A DNA stretch of 64,000 nucleotides. Source: Quercus robur (Eukaryota; Streptophyta; Magnoliopsida; Fagales; Fagaceae). The stretch is from contig NC_065541.1 in assembly GCF_932294415.1 (NCBI RefSeq), forward strand, positions 48,896,290 through 48,960,289, given 5' to 3'. Positions 43,701 through 54,517 of the stretch are shown here, piece after piece (within the stretch, counting starts at the first letter, position 1; each line of letters begins with the position of its first letter). The notes under the pieces are model-generated. The model searched no databases, was not told the DNA's origin, and worked only from the letters and a program-made list of their open reading frames with translations. A program made the translations under genes and the position numbers.

Positions 43701-44287
43701 TTCTTCAATGCTGATCTATCAGTTGGGATTCCAACAGCTTCTGCTATGAGAACCAGCAAATTATTGGCATAAGAACGATCAACATTCCTTTCCTGTATTC
43801 CTGACTCAATTTTCTCCAAAATCTCTTCCTCTGCCATAGCTGCCCTAAACTCAGCTCTCTGCATTTTGTCACAAAGCTCTCCAATCTCTTCACTAATGCC
43901 AGATGTAAGATCCAAAGAGGCCATAGGAATAAGATCTAATGCCCGGCTGATCTCTTTCACAGTGTCCTCTAAGCGCTTAACTATTGTCCGGCAATTCATT
44001 AAGAGATAGACCTTATTTCTCTTGCTGCACTCCAGAGTCAGCTGTTTTGCGGCTCTTATTTCTCGGTTGAGAATCTCGATAGCATTGTTTAAGCTCTCAG
44101 AATCGCTAACATTTTTCCTATTCAGCTCTTTTAAAATAGGAACAATCCTTTCCAAGTAAGTTGCAAGTTCCTTAAAGCTTTCCTTCTTAACAAGGACATC
44201 ATTGGCAGCAAGTACAATCTCGAGAATGGCCTCCACTGTCTGAGTAACGGCTTCTGAAGCCGGACCAACTGAGGCACTAGTGGCCAT
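28773..44287 (-). CDS. U-box / armadillo-repeat E3 ubiquitin ligase (PUB42-44 group), 1002 aa in four exons
   Basis: The protein should transfer ubiquitin from an E2 to targets bound by its ARM repeats. Coding exons are 44287-43070, 42331-42028, 33331-32841 and 29768-28773, with all junctions GT-AG and a total of 3009 bp in frame. The N-terminal third is helical (for example [20 protein letters not shown]). A U-box spans about residues 258-331 ([20 protein letters not shown], then [20 protein letters not shown]). ARM-like repeats fill about 380-990, broken by a cysteine-rich loop ([20 protein letters not shown]). It matches proteins commonly labelled U-box domain-containing protein 44-like in dicots, longer than Arabidopsis PUB43/44 and near PUB42 size. 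Start choice: MATSASVG at 44287 matches relatives, but an in-frame ATG lies five codons upstream (44302). Intron 2 (8.7 kb) is swollen by transposons and intron 3 is 3.1 kb. Confidence 0.92.
30290..30394 (-). mobile_element. tRNA-derived SINE, reverse orientation
   Basis: On - it reads TTGTAGCTCAACTGACA (box A-like) and AGGTGCAAATCC (box B-like) and ends in an A-rich tail. Perfect 15-bp direct repeats AAACTTTTAGGAGCA flank it (30275-30289 and 30395-30409). Confidence 0.85.
32591..32718. repeat. 63-bp tandem duplication next to exon 3 of the U-box gene
   Basis: ATCAATTTTAGGACAAAC begins at 32603 and again at 32666. Both units continue through GAGAAAACTTTAAGGTGGGA. The duplication ends about 120 bp from the splice donor of exon 3. 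Confidence 0.85.
33675..35121 (+). mobile_element. solo LTR inserted in the left TIR
   Basis: The 1447-bp segment begins TGATGAGAATGC and ends GCACACCA. It is flanked by ATGGC at 33670-33674 and 35122-35126. The end region (TGTGGGAACGATCCTTACTCG, about 35039, then AGGTTTTATTTTTGG) looks like the 3' part of a gypsy LTR in + orientation. No internal domain is attached. Confidence 0.75.
35830..36400 (+). pseudogene. LINE (L1-type) ORF2 3' end, zf-RVT region
   Basis: From 35900 the + strand reads [20 protein letters not shown], then [18 protein letters not shown] and [13 protein letters not shown]. The spacing W-I-W, F-W and CxxC...HxxxxC marks the zinc-binding domain after the reverse transcriptase of plant LINEs. 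Several stops interrupt it. The upstream RT is absent. Confidence 0.8.
36697..37175. mobile_element. MULE-like MITE inside the gypsy LTR
   Basis: The insertion is bounded by CTGAAAACCA at 36687-36696 and 37176-37185, while the intact LTR has this sequence once. Its ends are weakly inverted (GCATGGGTG against CACCCGTAC). It contains a run of CACCC(A/G) units near 37112-37143. Confidence 0.7.
37322..38862. mobile_element. second insertion in the gypsy LTR, composite
   Basis: This ~1.5-kb block is absent from the intact LTR. Its left part (about 37360-37860) resembles the neighbouring MITE in style (GTGTCGAACACG, CCGCACTCGTGTC). From about 37863 it reads TGTTGATACCCATTTTC, and near its right end GTCCCCGACACCGTGC, both like the ends of another gypsy LTR. 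I cannot set internal boundaries. CTAAA abuts both junctions. Confidence 0.5.
39000..40415 (-). pseudogene. gag and protease relic of the truncated gypsy
   Basis: Read on - from 40415, the product includes [47 protein letters not shown] and SVAE, which is the plant gypsy gag pattern. A CCHC knuckle follows at about 39350 ([14 protein letters not shown]). Near 39010-39130 a protease active-site relic IIDNGN can be read. It has many stops. A 58-bp tandem duplication (GTGAATGGAAAA at 39064 and 39122) lies in the protease part. Confidence 0.75.
40437..40854 (-). repeat. 5' LTR of the truncated gypsy
   Basis: This is the uninterrupted LTR copy, with a ~34-bp A-run at about 40677-40711 that the other copy lacks. 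The primer site lies two bases away at 40423-40434. Confidence 0.85.
41470..42027 (-). other. remaining part of U-box intron 2
   Basis: Non-coding AT-rich DNA with a TA-microsatellite at about 41839-41858. It ends at the GT donor of exon 2 at 42027-42026 on -. Confidence 0.6.
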
Positions 44288-44302
44288 GTCTAGTAACATC
44301 AT

Positions 44303-45470
44303 ATTGCAACCAAATAAAGTTAGGAAGTAAAATCCTCTGTTCCCATGAGATAAAAACACTAACTAAAGATGGCAGAGAACAGGTCGCAGAACAACAACCC
44401 AGGTCTTTTGATACAGAACAGCATTCATACCCATATCACCCTTCTGATATTTTTACTTATAATGCCTACCTGCAATATCAATTTGGAATAAGTCATTCAG
44501 TTATTAGCTTAGTACTTTCTATATAAGATTGATGATAAATTTGACATATAATCTACATAGAGATACAGCCAAGCCCATTTGAATTGGAAAGCAAAAGCAC
44601 ATAAAAATTTAAACCTCATGGTAATATTGCATTTGATTGCCTAGAAAAATAAATCAAAATAGGACCTGGATTTGACATTCTTATACAGTATGAAAATTGA
44701 AAGCTCCCACTCAATGTGCGTAGAGCGTAGTCCAACTCTTGGGCTTCATTTAAGTTAATTTTCTATACTTAGAAGAAATAAAAACACCAAAATATTTCAC
44801 TTGTCTCAACAATTCCAAGAAAAGGAAAAAAAGAAAAACCCAAAATCCAAAAAGTAAGGCACATGCTAAATAGAAAAGAAGAATCAATAACTTAATCTAA
44901 ATGAGTTTTCTTTTCCAACATGTTCTTGGTCACCACAACAAAAATACTTAACAGAACAATTCTAAATATGTAGTTCCAGTTTTAGAAACCCAAAAAAAAT
45001 TCATTATGTAGAGCAGCGTGGACTTGAAGTAATGACAGAGACAGATAGTGTACGTACAAGTGTGGGTATTCTAGTCCCAATCGAACAAAGATAGCAAAAG
45101 AACAACAAAGGTTCAGTTTTCAGCTTCTTCCTGTAATTGGGAACTAAAAATACAACATCAAAAAAAGAAGGGATCAACAACGTAAGACTTGTTATGTATA
45201 TAGTCAACAAAGTCTTCACTGATACAAGAAGATAAGAGAGAAAGAGACAGACCTGAGAAAAAGTTAATGCCCATTAAAATTCACAAAAAGCAAAGATTGT
45301 TTCAGTCAAATTTCCAAACACACAAAAAATGAGCTGGGATTTCTGGAAAAGCTGTGACTTTGTCTACTGGAAGAGTCTCTTACTGCGGCCCATCCAGACG
45401 ACAGAGAGAGAGAGACAGAGAGAGAACGAGAAAGACACAGAAAGACCTCTAAAATTAATAGAAAGAAATC
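44303..45470 (-). other. 5' leader region of the U-box gene, probably with a UTR intron
   Basis: A possible acceptor TTGATATTGCAG (minus strand, near 44473) would start the exon that holds the start codon. The GA/CT-rich block near 45405-45450 is a plausible transcription-start region. Neither is certain. Confidence 0.35.
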
Positions 45471-46025
45471 TTTTTTTTTTTTTTTTTGAAATATTCAATT
45501 GTTAGAAAAGTACTATATTGCTCTCTTTCTTTTCTTTTTTATATTAAAAAATAAAAATAAAATACTAATTTTCTTACTTTGAAAAGTTCTAGTCTTTGCC
45601 CCCGTTTTTTCAAAGGTTTCTTTCTCTCAGCCCTTTGCCTTGACCATGCTGTGGGTCACACCTGTAAACCAACACAAAAATAAAAAAGATTTATGGGTTT
45701 TGGATTTAAAAATTTTAGCCGATTATTTTTTAAATAAATCATACAATTTATTAAATAAGTCATATGATTAGAAGTATGTATGAATGATTTTAGCATAGAT
45801 CACATAGTTGGTTAGAGGAATCTTCTTTCAAATAGGCTTATAGGTAAACCTTTTTTAATGATTAAAGTGTTTGAAGAGCCTTGAACTTGCACTGAATATT
45901 TGGAAGAGACAGATCTATATAATGCATGCTTGTGTCATGCCACAAAGTGGGGGGGAAAAGTAAGGTGTAGATTCTTGGATTAGTGCTACATTTGGCATTC
46001 AATTACATTCAATCATGTTGTTAGC
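45471..46025. other. AT-rich intergenic DNA
   Basis: It carries T-runs and A-runs (for example 45470-45487). No gene is supported. Confidence 0.5.
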
Positions 46026-46136
46026 GAGTTCCAATTAGCTCAACTAGTAAAGTTTCTAATGGTTGAATAAGAAATTTGTGGTTTAATTCATATCTACATC
46101 AAAAACTGATTAGTGTCTAGATCTTATATTAAAAAG
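46026..46136 (+). mobile_element. degenerate tRNA-derived SINE
   Basis: Box A-like AATTAGCTCAACTAGTAAAG and box B-like GTGGTTTAATTC are spaced as in the other SINEs here. Target repeats are not evident. Confidence 0.55.
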
Positions 46137-46442
46137 CAAAAATTATAGCTTTTCAAAAAAAAAAAAAACAAAAATTATAGAAGCGGGTGTCATAGATCGA
46201 AACTCTATTTTTAAAAAAAAAAATCACATTGTTATATTGATTAATAAGTCACAATGTTAAATTTATTTTTCCTTAGAAAAGATCATTGTTTGCATTATAT
46301 ATAACACTTAAAAAACTATATGACACCTAAGCAATTGTATGCCACCTAAGTTTTACCCAAAAAAATTAATTACATTTTATCTACATATACTTTTAGTCAA
46401 ATTTTTATTTGTCACATATAATTTAAAATTTTTATTTATTTT

Positions 46443-46766
46443 GCTCTGTTTGTTTCAGTAATGATGTTTTTTCGAAAATGAGTCAATTTCCAAGAAGTAT
46501 TTTCTATAACATTCTCTCATTTTCCAATGTTTGGTAGTGACTTTAAATAAGTTGAAAAACAACCTCTTAACTTCCCTTATTTAGCTTGCTATGAGATACA
46601 GTTGTTTTCCAAAAAAATTTAATGGAAAACAATCTCTAAAAATAAGTCATACTTTTTATGTTGACCGAAGATGATTTTCCTTTGACTCATCTTTTTTTAT
46701 GCTACCAAACATTGGAAAACATGAAAACTATTTTTACACAACATTTTCCATCGAAACAAACGGAGC
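46443..46766. mobile_element. MITE-like element
   Basis: Ends GCTCTGTTTGTTTC and GAAACAAACGGAGC are inverted with one mismatch, and the flanking inner sequence is also partly inverted (ATGTTTGG against CCAAACAT). No target duplication was found. Confidence 0.55.
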
Positions 46767-47994
46767 GTTACTTGAGTTTTAATTGTATTTACTTTTAGTT
46801 CATGAATTTCATATGTTTATATTATAATAAAGTTGTTATTTTATTTTTTGAATGTACTTTTCCAATAATGTACTTTTAAAGTCTAGACATACTATTTTTA
46901 AGCAGGAAAATATACAAAATTTCATGTGGTTTCCATAAAATACAAAAATCACTCAAGGTTTCAAGTGTAATGTATTGTTTTATTTGTAAACCGTTAATTG
47001 TATAATACTTAACTCTTGAGTTTCTAAGCATAACACAAAACATTATGGTACTTTTTTGTATGAAACTTCAACTCTAAATATGAAAATGTGTCACCAAAGG
47101 AGTAAATTACTATTTATTTTCATGGATGTATAACGGCTCTCACATAAAACAGTACCACAAGAAGTTAAGTTTTACACTCAAAACTTCAAAGGGTTTCGTG
47201 TCTAATGGTTTTCATATAAAATAATACCACGTGAAATTAAGTTTTACGCTCAAAACTTTAAGTGGTTTTGTGTTTTATGAAGAAAGTACATTGGATTTGT
47301 GTATTTTCACCTTTTAACTATTTGGACAAATTTTTATTTAAGAATTAAAGCTAGATAAGTTTTAGGGAAAAAATTTAAGTAGTTAAAGTGAAACCTTTAA
47401 AACAACAAATTAATACATCAAAACAGCAAACAAGTAAAATGAAATTATTCTAAGAAAAAAAAATGTTTTTATTAGTGAAAATGTTTTCATTAAAGCTATT
47501 ACTAATTTTACTCTAAAATTTTAAAATTTGACACATTATTGAATGTGATTGATACCACATCATTAACATAATATAATAATTTCTGAATTATTTTTTCTAT
47601 GTCAAAATTTACACATCAATTTATAAGGTTAGTATTAAAAAAAAATTATAACATCACTCTTTTATCAAGAGCAAAACTTTCACCAAAATTTTATCAAGAG
47701 CAAGTATCATTTTTAAAGAAGCTCTTACATAAATCCAAATTCAGTCTACAAATTGGTCTATTTGGAAAGCTAGGAATACTAGGGCCATTGATTTTACTCT
47801 CTCCAACCATCTAAAATATTAAAATTATTAACTTCTTAAAGTTCAGATCAAGCTTTTTTTTGTTAAAGAGAAAAAAACGTATATTAGATACATAAGATAA
47901 TTATTACTTTCCTGGACCTAATTCTTCTACTATTCTCCCTTTCATAAGAATGATTTCTTGATCTTTTACTTCTTTGGGTAGGTATAAGCTCAAT
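46767..47994. other. AT-rich intergenic DNA
   Basis: It contains a loosely repeated unit at about 47140-47290 (ACAAGAAGTTAAGTTTTACACTCAAAAC and a variant about 90 bp later). No gene is supported. Confidence 0.45.
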
Positions 47995-47997
47995 ATA

Positions 47998-48239
47998 GAA
48001 GGAAGCTTATGGTACAACTGGTAGGTGACTGCTGAGACTTCACCACATTCCAGGTTCAATTTCTCACAAGGACTGTAATTGCAATTTTTGAAAGTCCCAG
48101 AAACTAATAGAGCCTGGAGTGTGTGTGAATTCGGAGTTTCCGAGCTCCAATTCGAGTTAGTGGTATCTATGGGCTTACCCAACTGTACCGTGGGGCGTAA
48201 GACAATGACTACCACACGCGAGTCCCCTTTTTTGATTCT

Positions 48240-48271
<32 letters not shown>
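47998..48271 (+). mobile_element. tRNA-derived SINE with long A-tail
   Basis: The head reads TGGTACAACTGGTAGG (box A-like) and CCAGGTTCAATTTC (box B-like). The body runs to TTTGATTCTC and then about 31 A. The open frame on the other strand is an artefact of the SINE. Flanking repeats are not clear. Confidence 0.7.
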
Positions 48272-48274
<3 letters not shown>

Positions 48275-49548
48275 TAAATAGCTTATGGGTTAATGCTGCT
48301 GAGATTTACTAATGCAACCATGTCCATGGTACGTGCTTCATTGCTACAATTGAAATATGTGCTTTAAGGCAAGGTTAACATTGTGTGAGTCAAAAACTCC
48401 TTAACATTTATGTCTCTCACCAAGAATCTCGATGTTAGGGTCCCATCTTTATAATATTCTCATAAAAAAATTAAGAATGCTTATGCTAGGCTTCACTTGA
48501 ATAATATTCTCATAAAGAAATTGTGAAATCCTTAATTAGCTTGTTGATGGCATTTCTTTGAGCTGCATCACACTAGCCTCCTTTCTATAAGACCATCCAT
48601 TATCAAATGCTCAAAGGACTCGTTAAAGTACTTATTTAAACACATATAGACAGACAAATTCTTTTTCATAAACATTCTTTCTATAATATCTCTCATTAAT
48701 TAGCTCTCAAAGTCATTAGTCATCACAAGTATATTTAATGAAGTCAAAATTTCATACAAAGCAAAGAGAGAAAAATGAGATATTCGCATTTTTGTTGGAG
48801 TGTACTATCACAGATTCACAATAATATTCTCTCCATTTCTAACTCATTCTCCTTTATTTACCGTTGAATATTTTTATATGATGTTGCTGAGTATATTTAT
48901 AGACTCTGATTTACTATTGAATACATTTATCTGACCTTTTTGGATATATTTGGCAAACTTTGATCTACTGCTTAATGCTTTATAGTCTAATTCCTTACAT
49001 TAATTCTTTCTCACACTATACCACTAACTTTCTTTTCTACATTATTTATCTTTTTTTTTTTTCCTTACTCATTACAGAAACCTCGTTGGGTCAATCTACC
49101 TAGAAGAGTACTGGACTGGAAAACCTCAAAAAATCAGTATATAACTGCCAACATATGTAAATGTCCCAACTTTCAACCACAAAAGGTATATACCAGCAAT
49201 ACTCTTGAAAAGGATTTGATCCTAAAGCTTCAACACACTCTCGGGGGTTAGACTTTTTGACAAACTGTGGTGTCCATGAATTTCCAAAGATATGTCTATC
49301 TTCCTCCAGCTTTAGCTTTATTGTTAGTTATAGATTCTGTGGAAGTTCAAACTCCTAGTTTTGTAGACCTTTGAGTTTGAGCGTCCATTTGACCCAAAAA
49401 AAGAAAAAGAAAAGGAAGTTCTTTCCCACAAATGACAGAATTTATGATTTGACATCATTTGTTCATGCCTTTATAGTGTTGCTCTTTAGTCCACTGATTC
49501 ATGCTCCCATCATGTGCAGTAGCGTGACTTTTCAAATGTACAAGTATA
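48272..49548. other. AT-rich intergenic DNA
   Basis: It contains a short local duplication near 48450-48520 (ATAATATTCTCATAAA twice). No gene is supported. Confidence 0.5.
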
Positions 49549-50235
49549 AGATCATTAGCATCTGTTTTTCTAAAATTTTCCGTCTATTTTACACTAAGAA
49601 CTCATTTTTTCTATTTTACACAACTACTTCTTAAAAACACTCATATCAATTTATTTATTATACACCTTATCTTATTTAAATAATCAGTTTTATTCTTTTT
49701 TTATTAGTATTTTCATTTAATATCTCTCTTCCTCTCCTCTCACATCTAAAAAGTAATAAAAACATGGCAAACACAAACACACATATCTCAAATCTAATCT
49801 TTCTCACCCCTCTCTCATCCAAACCCACAATCTCTTTCTTCTCTCTTAGTTGCCGCCCCTATTTCTTCTTCTTCTTCTTCTTTGATCAGATCACCTCTCC
49901 CTTATGGTCAGATTGCATCTCCCTCTGTTCAAACCCCAAGCTGCCACAAGCATCCATCTCCACAAGTAGTGTCAAGCACAAAAACTCGTTCCAATCGACC
50001 CACAAACACCGACCTCCTTCACAAGCACCGAGACATGTTCTAGTCAACCTCTAAGCATTAACCCACAACCACAAGTTTGCAAAAATACTCTCTGTCTCTA
50101 TTGGTGTGTCTGTGTGTGGATGTGTTTGATTTTACGTTGACTTTAAGGTCAATTATTATGTATTGTAATATTGTGGCGGCGGTGGTGGTGGTTGGGTGTG
50201 CTGGGTTGTGGTAGTGGGTAGATGAATTGATCAGT

Positions 50236-50273
<38 letters not shown>

Positions 50274-50513
50274 AGAAGAGATGCAGTAGAAGAGTGATGA
50301 GAGAGAGCATGGTGGTTTGATGGTGAGAGAAAAAAACTATAAAATATTAAAATGCAAAGCTACTGTAGTCGTATAAATATGCACAGTTACTATAGCATTT
50401 TTGCATATGAACAATATTATAGACCCATTGATATAGGTATTTTTTTAGCAAAAATGTGTAAACTCACCACTTTTTTGTATTTTACATTGACTAGTGTGAT
50501 TGCTCTTAGTGAA
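49549..50513. mobile_element. possible non-autonomous DNA element
   Basis: The outer ends are loosely inverted (AAGATCATTAGCATCTGT near 49549 against ATTGCTCTTAG near 50507). The interior has CTT and GA microsatellites (about 49863-49880 and 50237-50268). No target duplication was found, so this is tentative. Confidence 0.35.
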
Positions 50514-50574
50514 AATCAGGAAAAAATATAAATAGTTGAGGAAGTAATATAAAATAGTTGAGTTCAAACCTTAA

Positions 50575-51035
50575 TGTTCCGTTTGGTTGGGAAGATGGAA
50601 AATGTAAAGAGGATAAAAAAGTGAAAAGATATAAATGATTTTACTTTCCCCCATGCATGTTTGGTAGGGAGATAGAAAAATGAAAGAATAGAAAATAATA
50701 TAAATTTCATTTGTTTGGTTGAAAAGGAAAATGTGGGTTGTGTGAATTTATTAAAAGGGGTTCAGGACAAAAATGATAGTTGGTGGGTAGGAAAAAAAAG
50801 TGGTATTAAATGACAATTAAGTCAATTTGACTTTACTACCCATTTTCATGGTTTCACCTCCAAGTTTTCTCCCCAATTTGGAGAGAAAACAATTTGGTGG
50901 GCTCAGATAGAAAACACCTAAACCCTATCATTTTCTCTCCTATTTTTTATTTTTTTTAACCAAATAATGGAAAATTGAGTTTTCCACCCAAAGTTTTTCA
51001 TCCCTTTTTTTCACCTCAACCAAATGGAGTGAAAG
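50575..51035. mobile_element. MITE-like element
   Basis: Ends TTCCGTTTGGTTGGG and CCTCAACCAAATGGAG are inverted with mismatches. The inner sequence is rich in GAAAA/TTTTC, as in other plant hAT-type MITEs. Confidence 0.5.
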
Positions 51036-51140
51036 TCCTATATGAAAAAAAGAAAAAGAAAAACTTTAAAAAGTTGAAAAAATAATATAAAATAGTTGAG
51101 CTCAAACATTTAAAATATAAGAGTCCTTTGAGGTGTTATT

Positions 51141-51616
51141 TAGGGGTGTACATGGGTCGGGTTGAAAAAAAATCCAACCCAACCCAATCCATCATAGGGG
51201 TCCAACCCAGCCAACTTAGATCGAGTTGGACCCATGGGTTGGATTTTTTTTTAATTGAGCATAAAGCAAATTTATAACTTAATAAACCTAAGCATCGCAC
51301 CAAACCAACACAAATTATCTTATTAATGCTTCAAAGTTAGTAGGATATCATACAATTCTATCCCAACTCAATTGATAAATAAAAGAATAAATAATAAAAT
51401 TATATAATATTTTTTAAATATATATTAAATATAAGTAGGTTAGGTTGGGTTAGGCAGATTTTTGAATTTGTTAACTTGCAACCGACCCTACCTTTCATAA
51501 TTTTTTTTTTTGATAATCCAATCCAACCCACCAACTCCCATAAACTAACTCAACCCGGTGGGTTGGGTTGGGTTAAGTTAATTTTAGCGAATCGGCAGGT
51601 TGGTTGCACACCCTTA
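51141..51616. mobile_element. hAT-type MITE
   Basis: The 476-bp segment begins TAGGGGTGTACA and ends TGCACACCCTTA. Flanking 8-bp sequences GTGTTATT and CTATTATT agree at six positions. The interior is rich in the GGGTTGGGTT/CCAACCCAAC repeat typical of this family. Confidence 0.65.
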
Positions 51617-51724
51617 CTATTATTTCACAAACAGTGAAAGGATTTGATAATTTACAAATTCTCCTACCATACTTTTCATGTTTTTAACTAGTTTCTACAA
51701 GTGTAATGAGAGAATTAAAACCAC

Positions 51725-51985
51725 TGGGGGTGGTGGTTTAGTTGTTATTGGGCTTACTCCCTAGTAGTTTGGGGGATGAGATCCTAAGTTTGAATCCTAA
51801 AATGGAAAGCATTTGGAAAAAATCCCACGCCCTTGGCTCAAAGCTCATTAATACCCTTGTGAGGTTGGGATAACAACTATTGCTCATTGGTTCCTCTACT
51901 TGCAGTCTCAGACTTAGCGGGTAAGATACTATTATAGCAACGTCTAAGTAGAAAAGACATTCTGGTCATCCCTTCCAACCCTTTT
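51725..51985 (+). mobile_element. possible SINE-like sequence
   Basis: GTGGTTTAGTTGTTATTGGGC and AAGTTTGAATCCT resemble box A and box B at suitable spacing. The 3' end and target repeats are unclear. Confidence 0.4.
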
Positions 51986-52181
51986 TACTCATAAAAAAAA
52001 TAGAGAGTAAAATAAATATTAAGCAATTCTAAAAAAGGGTTTTGTCGTTTATTCTCAAAAAAAAAAAAAAAAGTCATTCTAAAAAGGGAAAAGAGTAAAG
52101 AAAGAAAAGACATAAAAGAAAAGGAAAAACTAGGTGTAGGTCCTAAGGCCTGTGGAGGACAAGTGGAACAGTGGCATTACT

Positions 52182-52323
52182 AATTTTTTTTTTTTTTGGG
52201 TAAACCATGAGTTAACATTAAACTAAGCTAAAAAAGTCTCAACCATAGGCCGTGGGTTACAAAATACAACAAAATGAGATAAGGATTGCGCTCCTAACGT
52301 AGCCAATGCATCCGCACATCAAT
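52182..52323 (-). mobile_element. 5'-truncated LINE stub (RNase H 3' end)
   Basis: A 10-bp repeat TGGCATTACT flanks it (52172-52181 and 52324-52333). The left side begins with a T-run, the A-tail on -. Read on -, it encodes CADALATLGAQSLSHFVVF, the end of a LINE RNase H domain. Confidence 0.8.
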
Positions 52324-52333
52324 TGGCATTACT

Positions 52334-54059
52334 GAAAAATTTCGTACATCCTTTTGTCTCTCTTATCCCCATTTTCTTTTTCAAATATTTTTAGAATTGT
52401 AGAGTTTGGTGAAATTCGCTACCAAGTCAATATGATGCCATCACATAAAAAATAAAAAGGATTATTAGTGAAATAAGCACAATTGTGAGTGAAAATCCCA
52501 CATAAATGTCATACAAAAATTTTGGTAGGATAAAGATTCTTTTATTTAAACGAGTTGGTACCTCCTCAAACACAAAATGTTTGGAGAGTCTTAGAGGGTA
52601 GAGGTTCAAATTGTGAAAATTAGCATAATTGCGAGTAAAAATTCCACCCAACATGATGTTGGGTATCTTGTATGATGTTGGCAACATCATACAAGATATT
52701 GGTTGGATCATATAATTGATAGCTCTTTTATTTAGGCGATTGGTAAATGTAACTAGTAATAGTCTACCAATTATTAAAAAGATATATAAAAAATAGTAAG
52801 AAATCTTGAATTGGTGATCACTTATCAAAGAAAACAGTTGGTGCTCGTGTCATTCACTTCAAGCATAACAAAGAGAGAATTTTATAATTGTGAAGTGTGG
52901 GTCTCATCCAGGTTAGTGCTTTCTTAACAAAATGTATATATTATTAACATGAAGAAGGGGGATCCAGCCTGAGATGCATATTGTGGCTTTGAATTGACTG
53001 ATTCAACTCTTAGTCAACGCGAGTCCTGAATGCCCCCACTTTTTTTTTTTTTTTTTTTTTTGAAATTCCACAAGTGAAGCGACTTATTCAATTGGCAACA
53101 AAATATATGGCCACAAGTAATTCAAAGAAAAATCAAAGTCCAATTCTTTTTTTTTTTTTCATAGCTGCCAATACAGCTAAGAATTCGCAAAGCAAACAGT
53201 GACAGCTGATGCCTAGCGAAGCAACCAGAATATTAAAAGCTACAACCATTTAAGAACCATTAGAAAAATTCTATGAACTTGCAGTTTGGCAATGATGTTT
53301 TTAAACTCAACGCTCAGAGAAAATTCTAATGTCAAAAGCTGGAGAATTTGAATTTGTCATAAGATTTTTAGGGTTGTGTCGGATTGACCAAAACCACAAC
53401 ATTAGGTGAGGGTCGGCAATGATATATGGTCAACTAATTGATGCAGATTTTGGGTCGCTATAATTGGGTTCAAATTTTCTGAATTTTAATACACTCATAA
53501 TTCCTTAATTCGGTTGAGTGATTCTTGTTTCAGCAATAAAAAAGACAAAGAAATAAAGACTGATTCATCATTATGTGCAAATTTTCATTAAAAAAGAACT
53601 CTTGAGTTTGAGATGTTAAATAATTTCAGCCCATGTTTTGGTCCTGGAGAATATTATTAGGCATGGAAATCTCATGCAATGCCGCGTCTTTTGAAGTCAC
53701 CTTATTGGCAAAAGTACAAAGCACCTATGTTAGTATATTTTTATGCTGTCTTGCAAGTCAATTACAGTTGTAAATTTTGTTTTGTCCACTCACGTTAGAC
53801 ACGAGGATCGTACCCACTTGAGTTGACGCACTCAATAGGTTAATGTTTTTAACAAGAAACACAAGATATGAAAGTGATCTCAAGGATTTGGTCACTACAA
53901 AAATTATTTATAAGAATTATGGTTAAATTATTAAATTTACTATTTTTTTAGTAGCTTAAATTTTTAGGAAAATTGATAATTTATTATCATATCAAAACAA
54001 AAGATTTTGAATTTGATCTATGTCTTTACTTTACCTAAATTTGTTGTATGGGTTTGCTG
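52334..54059. other. intergenic DNA with a perfect palindrome
   Basis: No gene is supported. It contains a 35-nt palindrome at 52664-52698, T-runs near 53040 and 53145, and partly repeated sentences around 52490 and 52620. Confidence 0.5.
52664..52698. repeat. perfect 17-bp inverted repeat with 1-nt centre
   Basis: TATCTTGTATGATGTTG (52664-52680) and its exact reverse complement (52682-52698) are separated by one G. Confidence 0.95.
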
Positions 54060-54517
54060 TAGTTGTACCAACTCCTTATAAATGTACCAACTTTCCTACA
54101 AAATGTACCAATTCTTAACCATAATTGGGTTAATATACTTAGGTTAAATGTATAGACATTCCCACAAAATATAAAGACTTTTCCGAAAAATATACATATT
54201 TCCCCACAATATGTATCAACCTTATTCGTAGAATATACATACTTTTTTGCAAAATATATAGATTTTTTTTTTTCAAACTATATAAACTTTTCTACAAAAT
54301 GTACAGACTTATTCGCACAATATACAAACTTTCTTACAAAATGTATAGAATTATTCACAAAATATATAGACTTTACCACGAAATGTATAGAATTGCCCAT
54401 AGAATATATAAACTTTCCAACAAAATATACTGACTTTCTTGTAGAATATACATGTTTTCCCGCAAAATATATTAACTTTCCTACAAAATGTACCAACTCC
54501 TTATAAATACCATTAGT
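54060..54517. repeat. 21-bp minisatellite (about 20 degenerate units)
   Basis: Units of the type CTTTCCTACAAAATGTACCAA follow each other with a 21-bp spacing, clearest from about 54284 to 54500. Because 21 is a multiple of three, a minus-strand frame shows a seven-residue repeat (for example FVGKFIY). I treat that frame as a by-product, not a gene. Confidence 0.85.

Noticed and set aside
47904-48242. 112-codon minus-strand frame
   Set aside because: It lies mainly over the SINE and has no family resemblance.
54278-54496. 72-codon minus-strand repeat protein
   Set aside because: It is explained by the 21-bp minisatellite period; there is no promoter or homologue evidence.
54060-54517. CRISPR-like array
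   Set aside because: Units are contiguous with no unique spacers, and the genome is eukaryotic.
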